A stretch of 64,000 nt of DNA from Facklamia languida CCUG 37842 (GTDB lineage Bacteria; Bacillota; Bacilli; Lactobacillales; Aerococcaceae). The stretch's first letter is position 1; each line of letters starts with the position of its first letter. Where the stretch lies: the NCBI RefSeq assembly GCF_000245795.1, contig NZ_JH601133.1:184093-248092 (forward strand), in the 5' to 3' direction. Shown one piece after another: positions 19,576 to 27,425 of this stretch. The position numbers were made by a program, and so were the translations under genes. The notes below the pieces were generated by a model that was given only the letters and a program-made list of their open reading frames with translations, was not told the origin of the DNA and did no database searches.

Positions 19576-20226
19576 ATGAAGACTTTAAGAATCTGCCACC
19601 TCTATGGTAACCTCCTCAATACATATGGAGACAATGGGAATGTCCTCATTCTGCAATACATCGCCAAGCAATACGGCTTGAATGTCTCTTGCCAAGTCGT
19701 CAGTATTGGGGATACCTTCGACCCAAATGCTTATGATTTAGTCTTTTTCGGTGGTGGTCAAGACTATGAACAGAAAGTCATTGCTAAGCAAATTCATACC
19801 ATCCATGATGACCTCCAAACCTATATCGAAAACGATGGTGTTGTCTTAGCCATCTGCGGGGGCTATCAATTATTAGGCCACTATTATGTGAATGCTCTAG
19901 GTGAACGCCTGCCAGGCCTCGGCTTGTTAGACCATTACACGGAACGTCAGATTGACTCACGCTTTACGGGTGATGTCACGATCTATTCTGAATTCTTTGA
20001 CCGGAAATTAGTCGGGTTTGAGAACCATAACGGTGTCACCCACCTTGGAGCCGATTGTCAACCATTGGGTAAAGTCCTGCAAGGATATGGTAACAATGGT
20101 CAAGACCAAACAGAAGGTTCTCATTACCGCAATGTCTTCTGCACCTACTTCCATGGTCCCCTCCTCGTTAAGAATACCTGGCTCGCCCAATCCCTCGTTG
20201 AATTAGCTATGAAAATCAATAAGTAG
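19576..20226 (+). CDS. gatD: Lipid II isoglutaminyl synthase, glutaminase subunit GatD
   Basis: Class I glutamine amidotransferase that supplies ammonia to MurT. 216 residues. Seen: VFFGGGQDYEQ, the nucleophile Cys in LAICGGYQLLG at about 94, and the catalytic His in FCTYFHGPLL near the C-terminus. Fits the CobB/CobQ-like GatD family. Forms a two-gene operon with murT, closed by the terminator at 20265-20318. Confidence 0.95.
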   Translation: MKTLRICHLYGNLLNTYGDNGNVLILQYIAKQYGLNVSCQVVSIGDTFDPNAYDLVFFGGGQDYEQKVIAKQIHTIHDDLQTYIENDGVVLAICGGYQLLGHYYVNALGERLPGLGLLDHYTERQIDSRFTGDVTIYSEFFDRKLVGFENHNGVTHLGADCQPLGKVLQGYGNNGQDQTEGSHYRNVFCTYFHGPLLVKNTWLAQSLVELAMKINK

Positions 20227-20264
20227 ATCAAACGGACTCATCAATGAGCCCATTTTAATCAACC

Positions 20265-20318
20265 AAGGCTGTCTTTTGACCCGAAATAATCAAGGTCAAA
20301 CGACAGCCTCTTTTTTTA
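20265..20318 (+). terminator. Terminator of murT-gatD
   Basis: Long stem AGGCTGTCTTTTGAC paired with GTCAAACGACAGCCT, loop of about 14 nt, followed by seven or more T (from 20311). Confidence 0.92.
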
Positions 20319-20339
20319 GGAGCTTATACCCATAGGAAA

Positions 20340-20400
20340 ACCGAGCACCGGTCTCCCACCATCTTTATATAGGACAGATGGGGGCGATCCAGTACTCGGT
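20340..20400 (-). terminator. Long hairpin after the PepSY-like gene, probable terminator or structured RNA
   Basis: On the minus strand ACCGAGTACTGG (20400-20389) pairs over 12 positions with CCGGTGCTCGGT (20351-20340), two of the pairs being G-U; inside it CCCCCATCT pairs with AGATGG(T)GGG. The plus-strand copy would have A-C mismatches instead, so the minus-strand RNA is the folded form. Only a short TTTT follows. Its position fits a weak terminator for the gene ending at 20484. Confidence 0.6.
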
Positions 20401-20483
20401 CATCAATCGACTATTTATGTTTCAAACTGAGAGGGGCACTGAGGCAGCACTTCTAGTATAATCAGCTAAGATAAAAGTCTGGC

Positions 20484-21626
20484 TTACTCTTGACCTTCTG
20501 CTGGAGCTTCATTGTCTGCTTTCGTTGTCTCTTTAGATTCTTCAGTAGCCGTTGACTCTGTTGACTCTTCAGATGTCTCCTCACTTGACTCTTCTGATTC
20601 CTGACTTGATTCTTCAGAGGACTCCTTATCCTTTTCTTCGCCCTCTTTGGATTCCGTTGTTGTCTCTTCACCTTCAGTCGTTGGTTGGCTGGTTGCGGGT
20701 GGTGTCATTTCTTGTGAGTCTGATCCTTCTTCCATGGTTCCTTCCACCTTAAGAATTTCAAGTGTTTCAGGATCGAAGGTAATTTGAGCTTGCTGTCCTT
20801 CTAATGGGTTCTCAGGATCTTCATAGACGACTACTTCAACTTCCGCCTTGTTGGTTTCTTCATTAATTGAATAAGTGAACTCAAGTGCTTGACCAAAGCC
20901 GGCTTCTTTTTCCGCTGCTTCCTTAATCTCATCAAATGTCTTATAAGCATCGAAATCTAGATAAGCGGGTTCTTGGCTTAAATCCTCTGTAGAGCTGTCT
21001 TCACCAAGTATGTCCTCTGCTTCACTACTTACAGCCTCCTCGGCTCCTTCAACCATTTCTTCTGCTTCCTGACTTAAGTCAGCTGCTTCGTCCGTTACTT
21101 CAACGGCTTCATCCGCCTCACCCATCATGTCCGTTATATCCTGGTCTTGGATCTCTTCACCAGTGATCGAATCATAGGCAACCTCCACTGCTTGCTCTTG
21201 ACCATCGAGTCCCTCAATTGAAATCTTATAAGGGTCTTGGTCTCCTGATATCGTTTCGATTGAATCCACTTCATTCTCTTCATAAGTGGTCGTTTCGACT
21301 GCTTCTTCCCCTTCAACAGCAGTTTCTTCTTCCATTGACTGACCGAGGTCATCTGCCTCTTCTGATTCTTCTTGTGGTTGAACAACTAAGCGCGAAATAT
21401 TGACATCTGGATAATCTTTTTTAAATTGTTCCAGGGCTGCTTCAAGGGCCTTTTGTAGGTCACTTGCTTCCTCTACTTCTTGGTCTTCTTGCTGGTCCTC
21501 TAAATTCGCGGCTTCCATTGTTGATGTCATATCTTCTTGCGCAAAGATTGGTGAGCTAGGAAGTGCTGCTGATAGACTAATAGTTGATAAAGTTACTAAT
21601 GTTAATTTCTTCATTGCTTTTTTCAT
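20484..21626 (-). CDS. Secreted acidic protein with two PepSY-like domains
   Basis: 380 residues. Seen: basic start and hydrophobic core (KKLTLVTLSTISLSAALP) ending in FAQ|ED, a type I signal peptide with no lipobox Cys, so the product is exported and not lipidated. Two PepSY-like units: one split, with KALEAALEQFKKDYPDVNIS and later YKISIEGLDGQ...YDSITGEEI; a second at about 245-320 (KTFDEIKEAAEKEAGF then VVVYEDPEN then ITFDPETLEILKVEG). Between and after them lie very Glu/Ser/Thr-rich stretches; the last 60 residues are mostly E, S and T. Role unknown; PepSY domains often act as protease-inhibitory or peptide-binding modules. Ribosome site AAGGAGAG. Confidence 0.7.
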   Translation of the reverse strand: MKKAMKKLTLVTLSTISLSAALPSSPIFAQEDMTSTMEAANLEDQQEDQEVEEASDLQKALEAALEQFKKDYPDVNISRLVVQPQEESEEADDLGQSMEEETAVEGEEAVETTTYEENEVDSIETISGDQDPYKISIEGLDGQEQAVEVAYDSITGEEIQDQDITDMMGEADEAVEVTDEAADLSQEAEEMVEGAEEAVSSEAEDILGEDSSTEDLSQEPAYLDFDAYKTFDEIKEAAEKEAGFGQALEFTYSINEETNKAEVEVVVYEDPENPLEGQQAQITFDPETLEILKVEGTMEEGSDSQEMTPPATSQPTTEGEETTTESKEGEEKDKESSEESSQESEESSEETSEESTESTATEESKETTKADNEAPAEGQE

Positions 21627-21984
21627 AAAAATATCTCTCCTTTTTAGGTGATGGCCTTATCTTACGCCCAAAAAAATAAGATTGAAAGCGATATAAAAGA
21701 TATCCTAGTAATTTTCTAAAAATATTCACAAATAATAAGCCTTTATAAAAGCTGATACAACAGGCATAATCAATGTTTTTTGTATAATTTTCTGGGTTTT
21801 GGACGGTCTTCTTTTTCATCTTTTTGTAGAAATTTATTCCAAAAACCATTAAAAAAGATGGCAACTTAAGAGTTAAAAGACAAAAAAAGTAAGAGTTTGA
21901 ATCACAGTGACTAGTTATCAAAGGTCGCTCATAGCTAGGGCCCGGTGATTCTCAACCCGCTATGAAAAAGAGCCAGTAAAAAGC
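21627..21984. other. AT-rich intergenic stretch without a gene
   Basis: No convincing coding sequence. Minus-strand upstream region of the PepSY-like gene; a possible promoter TTGATT with TTTTAT 17 bp later is weak. A palindrome TCATAGC/GCTATGA with an inner GGG/CCC (21929-21965) has no T tract on either side, so it is not an ordinary terminator. Confidence 0.4.
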
Positions 21985-22023
21985 AAAAAAGGGTTGATGG
22001 AAGTTTATTGCTCCCATCTACCC
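21985..22023 (-). terminator. Terminator of the alaS-ireB-ruvX-DUF1292 operon
   Basis: Hairpin arms GGGTAGATGGGAG and CTTCCATCAACCC (21991-22023), one bulge, followed on the minus strand by TTTTTTG. Confidence 0.85.
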
Positions 22024-22039
22024 TATTATGATCGCTTTT

Positions 22040-22357
22040 TTAATTTAAGGGACTGTCTTCATCATCTAAGAAGGTATTTAATACCTCATCAATCATATCC
22101 CACTCTTCTTCACTTTCAATCCCTTGCAGCTCGCCAGCCGTTCCATCTTCATTCTCCTGATATGAGTAGGCCTGTAATTCAACCTCTTCTTCATCAATCA
22201 TACCAGCCGGATAGACAATGACATAAGACTTATTAAAGTCTTCCGATTCAAATGTGAATAAAATCTCATATAAAGATTCATTACCTTCTTCGTCCACAAC
22301 CGTAATGTAATCTAATTCTTCTTCGTGTTCATGATCATGTTCGTGTTCGTGTGTCAT
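22040..22357 (-). CDS. DUF1292 family protein (YrzB-like)
   Basis: 105 residues, very acidic, with a His/Glu-rich start ([12 protein letters not shown]) that might bind metal, followed by the DUF1292 core [20 protein letters not shown] and VYPAG. Function unknown. The order alaS-yrzL-ruvX-yrzB is a classic Firmicute operon, and this gene occupies the yrzB place. Ribosome site AGGAG. Confidence 0.88.
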   Translation of the reverse strand: MTHEHEHDHEHEEELDYITVVDEEGNESLYEILFTFESEDFNKSYVIVYPAGMIDEEEVELQAYSYQENEDGTAGELQGIESEEEWDMIDEVLNTFLDDEDSPLN

Positions 22358-22367
22358 ATTTAAGCTC

Positions 22368-22802
22368 CTATCTCTTAAGGTTTAAGTAACTTTGTAAAAT
22401 CATGACGGCAGCCAACTTATCAATCACCTGCTTGCGTTTCTTGCGCGAAACATTTCCTTCTTCGACTAACATCCGTTCTGCTTGTGAAGTCGATAACCGC
22501 TCATCTTGGAAGATAATTTGACAGTCTGGTAACAGGTTCTCAAGTTTATGGCCATAATCTAAGCTTGCTTGAGCACGCGGACCAATACTATTATCCATAT
22601 TCTTGGGTAACCCAATCACAATCCGGTCAACATCATGGTCTTTGACCAATTCTACAATCCGGTCAAAACCATAATTTCCTTGAGCTTCATCAATCCGCAC
22701 AGTTTCAAGACCTTGAGCTGTCCATCCCATCAGGTCACTGACTGCCACACCGACTGTCTTAGATCCAACATCCAGGCCCATGACGCGACTTGCCCGCACC
22801 AT
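22368..22802 (-). CDS. ruvX: Holliday junction resolvase-like protein RuvX (YqgF)
   Basis: RNase H-fold nuclease family implicated in pre-16S rRNA 5'-end maturation and formerly described as a putative Holliday junction resolvase. 144 residues. Seen: [16 protein letters not shown] with the first catalytic Asp, [14 protein letters not shown], and [14 protein letters not shown] with the catalytic Asp-Glu. Two bases after ireB. Confidence 0.95.
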   Translation of the reverse strand: MVRASRVMGLDVGSKTVGVAVSDLMGWTAQGLETVRIDEAQGNYGFDRIVELVKDHDVDRIVIGLPKNMDNSIGPRAQASLDYGHKLENLLPDCQIIFQDERLSTSQAERMLVEEGNVSRKKRKQVIDKLAAVMILQSYLNLKR

Positions 22803-22804
22803 AT

Positions 22805-23065
22805 TTAGGACTCCTTATGCGTCAAATAGTACTCGACTAATTTCTCAACAATCTCATCCCGCTCATGGCGACGAATTAAATTACGGGCATCCTTGTGGCG
22901 AGGAATATACGCAGGGTCTCCAGATAGTAAGTAGCCCACAATCTGGTTGACTGGATCATACCCCTTTTCTTCCAAGGCATTGTAGACAATTTCTAAGCTC
23001 TCACGAACTGTATATTTATTTAAATCATCCAATTTAAATAAAATCGTTTCATCTAATGATGGCAT
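22805..23065 (-). CDS. ireB: IreB family regulatory phosphoprotein (UPF0297/YrzL)
   Basis: 86 residues. Seen: [29 protein letters not shown] and [18 protein letters not shown], near-identical in pattern to the family. In Enterococcus, IreB is phosphorylated on N-terminal Thr by the PASTA kinase IreK and lowers cephalosporin resistance; here a Thr is found in the DETI motif close to the N-terminus. I prefer the second ATG (23065, reading MPSLDET) because AGGTG lies 7 nt before it; an ATG at 23071 is also possible. Confidence 0.93.
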   Translation of the reverse strand: MPSLDETILFKLDDLNKYTVRESLEIVYNALEEKGYDPVNQIVGYLLSGDPAYIPRHKDARNLIRRHERDEIVEKLVEYYLTHKES

Positions 23066-23158
23066 TTCCATTCACCTAGCCTTTCTCTTGATTGCTAAGC
23101 GACTAAGCTTAGCACTTACTACTGGCATTTTAACATATTTTGACGCATTCTGCTTGAA

Positions 23159-25804
23159 TTATGCTAGCTTACGGATCTCTTCTGGAACGGCCTCAAGCAT
23201 TTGCCCAATTCCTGCTGGATTCTTTCCTCCAGCTTGAGCCATGGTTGGACGACCACCACCGCCACCACCAATTATTTTTGCCAGTGGTTTAATTAAGTCG
23301 CCTGCCTTAATCCCCTTCGCAACAGTCTGGTCATCTACCAAGACCAAGAGGGATACAGCACCTTCATTTTGCGAAGCCACTACAAAAATATTTGACGCTA
23401 CCTGAGACTGCCAAGTATCCCCTAGCGACCTCAATGAATCCATACTTTGATTCTCAACACTTGTTGCAATATAGGTGATATCATCCACTAGTTTGACATT
23501 CTTGAAGATTTCAGCTGATGCCTCTTTCATTAATTTGGCTGTCAGGGACTCCACTTCTGATTGAGCGGTCTTCAAGTCTTTTTGGATTTGTTGGACTTTA
23601 TGGACTAACTGATCTTTTTGCGATACTTTCAATTCTTGCTGAACCTGTTCCAACAACTTTTCATTGGCTTGGTAATGGCCAATCGCTGCTTGACCTGTTA
23701 GGGCTTCAATCCGGCGGATTCCCGCTCCGATCCCTGTTTCTGAAAGTAATTTAAAGGTTCCAATCTCATTTGAATTGTTGACATGGGTACCCCCACATAA
23801 TTCAATCGATTCATTGCCGACGTTCACTACCCGGACAACATCACCATACTTCTCACCAAAGAGAGCCATCGCCCCCATTGCCTTCGCTTGTTCAATTGGC
23901 ATCTCTTCAATCTCAACATTCAAGGCATTCTCGATAAAATAGTTGACCAAGTTTTCGATCTGTTGTAATTCCTCGTCCGTTACCTTAGCAAAATGTGAAA
24001 AGTCAAACCGTAATCGGTCGGGTCCAACATAAGAACCTGCTTGATTAGCATGAGCGCCTATTACATCCTTCAAAGCCCGATGCAAAAGATGGGTCGCTGT
24101 ATGATTCTGGTTCGTCCGCAGACGTGACTGGCGATCTACTGTGAGGGTATACGATTGCCCCTGACTCAAAGCTTCATCGAAAGTCCGAACAAAATGCATG
24201 AAGGGGCCATGTGGGCCTTTCTTGACATCCACCACTTCAGCGATCATGCGATCGCCATCGTAGATGCCCCCATCATCTGCAATCTGCCCCCCCATTTCAG
24301 CATAGAATGGCGAACGGTTGAAGAAGATAATCCCTTTTGAATGAGCTGGTAGTGTTTTGACCAATTGGTCATCAACCACAATCGATTGAATCGTTGCGTT
24401 GGTTGTTAATTGGTCATGCCCAACAAAATTGAAGTCATAATCAATTGTTTGAAGGACAGCAGATTGTACAGCCATGGAAGACTCATCCGAGCGAGCAGAA
24501 CGAGCCCTCTCTCTTTGTTGGCTCATTGCGGCTTCAAAACCTTCGATATCCACAATCATACCTTCTTCTTCAGCCATTTCTTGGGTTAATTCCAAGGGGA
24601 ATCCAAAGGTATCATATAATTGAAACGCCAAGTCTCCTGAAATTTCTTGCGCTTTTTCATTCTTGAGGTCCTGAATTGCCCTATGAAGCTGGTTCTCCCC
24701 TTCTTCAATCGTCTCATGGAAGCGTTCCTCTTCTTTCTTCAAGACTTCTTCCACAAAGTCTTTTTGTTCTGCCAATTCAGGATAATACCCTCCCATTACC
24801 TGGACTACAATAGGCACCAAATCTGCGATAAAGATCTGGTTAATTCCTAGTTTACGACCATGCATAATGGATCGACGGATGAGACGTCGCAAGATATAAC
24901 CGCGTCCTTCGTTGGATGGCAAGGCCCCGTCAGCTATTGCAAAAGTAACCGCACGAATATGGTCTGCAATCACCTTGAAGGAGGTATCCGCCTTATTATC
25001 TGCACCATATTCCTTAGTCGTCAGTCCCGCAATTTGCTCAATAATAGGCATAAAGAGGTCAGTCTCAAAGTTTGTCGGAGTATCTTGCATGACAGAAGCC
25101 ATCCGCTCTAAGCCCATCCCCGTATCAACATTCTTATTAGGCAGGGGTTGATAAGAGCCATCTGGCATATGGTTATACTGAGAAAAGACAAGATTCCAAA
25201 TTTCTAGGTATCGTTCATTTTCGCCCCCAGGATACATCTCTGGGTCATCGGCTGCTAGATTCTGATAGGCTTCACCCCGGTCGAAGAATATTTCGGTATC
25301 CGGACCACAAGGCCCTGCACCAATATCCCAAAAATTCCCTTCTTCTGGGATCAAGTGATCTTCGCTCAAGCCGCATTCCTCAAGCCAGACCCTTTTTGTC
25401 TCTTCATCTTCCGGATAATAGGTCACATAAAGCCGGTCAGGATCCATATCCAGCCAGTCTGGACTCGTTAAGAATTCCCAAGCCCAGGTGATTACTTCTT
25501 TCTTAAAGTAATCTCCAATTGACCAGTTCCCCAACATCTCAAAAAGGGTATGGTGACGAGCAGTCACTCCGACATTCTCAATATCGTTTGTTCGAATACA
25601 TTTTTGGCTGTTAGCAATCTTAGGATTCGCTGGAACTTCTGTCCCATCCATAAATTTCTTTAACGCGGCAACTCCTGAATTGATCCACAAAAGACTCGGG
25701 TCATTAATTGGAATTAAAGAGGCAGAAGGAATAATTTGGTGGTCTTTTGATTGCCAGAAGTCTAAAAACTTTTGCCTAATTTGATTACTGGTTAAAGCTT
25801 GCAT
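23159..25804 (-). CDS. alaS: Alanyl-tRNA synthetase
   Basis: Charges tRNA-Ala. 881 residues, full length: class II catalytic core (FEMLGNWSIGDYFKKE, GMGLERMASVMQ), editing domain with the zinc ligands HTATHLLH and CGGTHV, and a C-terminal C-Ala domain with the Gly-rich GGGGGGRPTMAQAGG. Controlled by a T-box leader immediately upstream (25830-26020). ireB, ruvX and the DUF1292 gene follow without a clear terminator, so all may respond to alanine starvation. Confidence 0.98.
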   Translation of the reverse strand: MQALTSNQIRQKFLDFWQSKDHQIIPSASLIPINDPSLLWINSGVAALKKFMDGTEVPANPKIANSQKCIRTNDIENVGVTARHHTLFEMLGNWSIGDYFKKEVITWAWEFLTSPDWLDMDPDRLYVTYYPEDEETKRVWLEECGLSEDHLIPEEGNFWDIGAGPCGPDTEIFFDRGEAYQNLAADDPEMYPGGENERYLEIWNLVFSQYNHMPDGSYQPLPNKNVDTGMGLERMASVMQDTPTNFETDLFMPIIEQIAGLTTKEYGADNKADTSFKVIADHIRAVTFAIADGALPSNEGRGYILRRLIRRSIMHGRKLGINQIFIADLVPIVVQVMGGYYPELAEQKDFVEEVLKKEEERFHETIEEGENQLHRAIQDLKNEKAQEISGDLAFQLYDTFGFPLELTQEMAEEEGMIVDIEGFEAAMSQQRERARSARSDESSMAVQSAVLQTIDYDFNFVGHDQLTTNATIQSIVVDDQLVKTLPAHSKGIIFFNRSPFYAEMGGQIADDGGIYDGDRMIAEVVDVKKGPHGPFMHFVRTFDEALSQGQSYTLTVDRQSRLRTNQNHTATHLLHRALKDVIGAHANQAGSYVGPDRLRFDFSHFAKVTDEELQQIENLVNYFIENALNVEIEEMPIEQAKAMGAMALFGEKYGDVVRVVNVGNESIELCGGTHVNNSNEIGTFKLLSETGIGAGIRRIEALTGQAAIGHYQANEKLLEQVQQELKVSQKDQLVHKVQQIQKDLKTAQSEVESLTAKLMKEASAEIFKNVKLVDDITYIATSVENQSMDSLRSLGDTWQSQVASNIFVVASQNEGAVSLLVLVDDQTVAKGIKAGDLIKPLAKIIGGGGGGRPTMAQAGGKNPAGIGQMLEAVPEEIRKLA

Positions 25805-25829
25805 GGTTAATCTCCTTTATAGATAAAAA

Positions 25830-26020
25830 TAAGAAGCTGCTATTTGTAAGGGTGCTTAGACACGGTACCACCTTACTTATAACAACTCCTGGTTATCTCT
25901 CAATGTTCCATTAAGGCTGGATGACCCCAGTCTTTCGACTAGTCCGTATGAGGGAGCATTCAAATCATGATTGCTTGCACCATCTACAATCTCTCTACAG
26001 TGACTGAACATATCCTCTAC
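25830..26020 (-). promoter_or_regulatory. T-box leader of alaS (alanine specifier)
   Basis: The minus-strand RNA contains the T-box core AAGGTGGTACCGTG (25874-25861), stem I elements (AGAGAG, then GGUGCAAGC) and GAAUGCUCCCU, in which the triplet at 25957-25955 reads GCU, an alanine codon, at the usual specifier place. A competing stem GTAAGGTG/CACCCTTAC can form around the core. Uncharged tRNA-Ala should open the system and raise alaS expression. Confidence 0.93.
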
Positions 26021-26026
26021 TGGTTC

Positions 26027-26055
26027 AATATATCAATTTTTACCAAGAGGGTCAA
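26027..26055 (-). promoter_or_regulatory. Sigma-A promoter of the alaS operon
   Basis: Minus strand TTGACC (26050-26055), exactly 17 bp, TATATT (26027-26032). Start of transcription falls at about 26020, at the beginning of the T-box leader. Confidence 0.85.
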
Positions 26056-26403
26056 CGTCTAAATAAAGCGGATCGTCCACTTTTATTTGGTTAAGTATTG
26101 GGCTGCCTTGTTTTCTTTTGTTTCAGTTCTACTAGAAAGCAAAAAAGGATTAAGATGAATGAATGCGTATTGGACGCATTAGAATTTATCTGATTAAATC
26201 ATGATCCCAATAGGAATTGATGGATGATTTTAATTCTAAACATAGCGATAAGATTTCTCAATCGGACCATTCGATAAATGTTTAATTGATGTTTACATTT
26301 AATGAATCGGTATCGATTTATCAAATGAATCCTTTCTTATACTAAAAAACAAAATACTGATTCACTCTAATTGACACCCGTCCAACAAAACTGGGAATAA
26401 GTA
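26056..26403. other. Intergenic stretch with no gene seen
   Basis: AT-rich divergent gap between the alaS promoter and the lipid kinase promoter. Contains one short hairpin, AATGCGT-ATTGG-ACGCATT at about 26163-26181, and no reading frame I can support. Confidence 0.4.
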
Positions 26404-26432
26404 TTGGAACCACCTACTTTTTAGCGTATACT
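26404..26432 (+). promoter_or_regulatory. Sigma-A promoter of the lipid kinase gene
   Basis: TTGGAA (26404-26409), 17-bp spacer, TATACT (26427-26432). The gene starts 36 bp after the -10 box. Confidence 0.8.
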
Positions 26433-26467
26433 GATTGCATGATTAAGACTTGGAAGAGGTTTTTCAT

Positions 26468-27412
26468 TTGATTGAAAAAGTTTATATCATCTGTCATGGA
26501 CAATCCGGACATAATCGTGGTCATCAAAAATTAAAAGAAGCACGTTATGAGCTCGATCGCCTACATATCCCCTATCTTGTCTACCCGAGTGAGTACGCGA
26601 CTCATACTGTCGATTTGATCGATATGATCATCCGAAAGTATTTTAATGAAGACCACCACCGGCTCTTAGTCATTGGGGGGGATGGCACCTTAAATGCCGC
26701 AGTCAGCCAACTGGTCAAGATGGGGAGCGAGGTCCCCATTACCTATCTACCTGCTGGTACTGGAAGTGATTTTGCCAGAGCCCACCTCAAGGACCAATCA
26801 ACCGCTTCGATCATCATGAATATGGTCCAAAACCGCCACTGTCAGAAGATCAAAATTGGAAACTACCAAGATCAGACTCTAACCAATCATGGCTGCTTCG
26901 TAAATAATTTTGGGACCGGCTTTGACGCAGAAGTAACCTATAGTGTTGAAAAATATCAGTTAAAATCACACCTTGGTCGCTTTGGATTAGCGCGCTTTAG
27001 CTATATAGTGGGAGTCTTTTTCAGTTTTAATCGGCTTAAACTCTTTGAGAGTGAGATTACAGTAGACGGAAAAGTTCATCACTTTAATCGATGTGGTCTG
27101 GTGGCCGTCATGAACCATCCCTTCCTAGGCGGAGGTATTCAATTGAACCCTGGCCCAAAGACTAGCCAATCTCCTCAACTCGCCTGCATCATTTACCATG
27201 ATCTTTCATGGCGAGCGCTGCCCTTGCTCGTCTGGCAAACCCTTATCACCCATCAACAGGTCCATTCATCCCACTACACCAGACTAACCGGTGAGACGAT
27301 CACAGTACGGTCAAATCAGACTTTACGGTCTGAGATGGATGGCGAGACTCTACCTGAACGCATAGTTGATATCAACCACCAAATCAATCGCTACCCTTTC
27401 TATTTAGAATAA
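26468..27412 (+). CDS. Diacylglycerol/lipid kinase, DagK/YegS-BmrU family
   Basis: 314 residues. Likely phosphorylates diacylglycerol to phosphatidate, recycling lipid left over from lipoteichoic acid synthesis (role from DgkB relatives). Seen: nucleotide motif VIGGDGTLNAA, PAGTGSDFARAH, and the C-terminal domain ending with DGETLPERIVDI. I choose the TTG at 26468 because GGAAGAGG lies 8 nt upstream; a TTG at 26450 would overlap that site. Stands alone, with its own promoter and a terminator overlapping the end of the gene. Confidence 0.87.
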   Translation: MIEKVYIICHGQSGHNRGHQKLKEARYELDRLHIPYLVYPSEYATHTVDLIDMIIRKYFNEDHHRLLVIGGDGTLNAAVSQLVKMGSEVPITYLPAGTGSDFARAHLKDQSTASIIMNMVQNRHCQKIKIGNYQDQTLTNHGCFVNNFGTGFDAEVTYSVEKYQLKSHLGRFGLARFSYIVGVFFSFNRLKLFESEITVDGKVHHFNRCGLVAVMNHPFLGGGIQLNPGPKTSQSPQLACIIYHDLSWRALPLLVWQTLITHQQVHSSHYTRLTGETITVRSNQTLRSEMDGETLPERIVDINHQINRYPFYLE

Positions 27413-27425
27413 GGGTAGCTTTTTT
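27390..27425 (+). terminator. Terminator of the lipid kinase gene
   Basis: Stem GCTACCCTT/AAGGGTAGC with six T following (27420-27425); the 5' arm lies inside the last codons and the stop. Confidence 0.9.
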
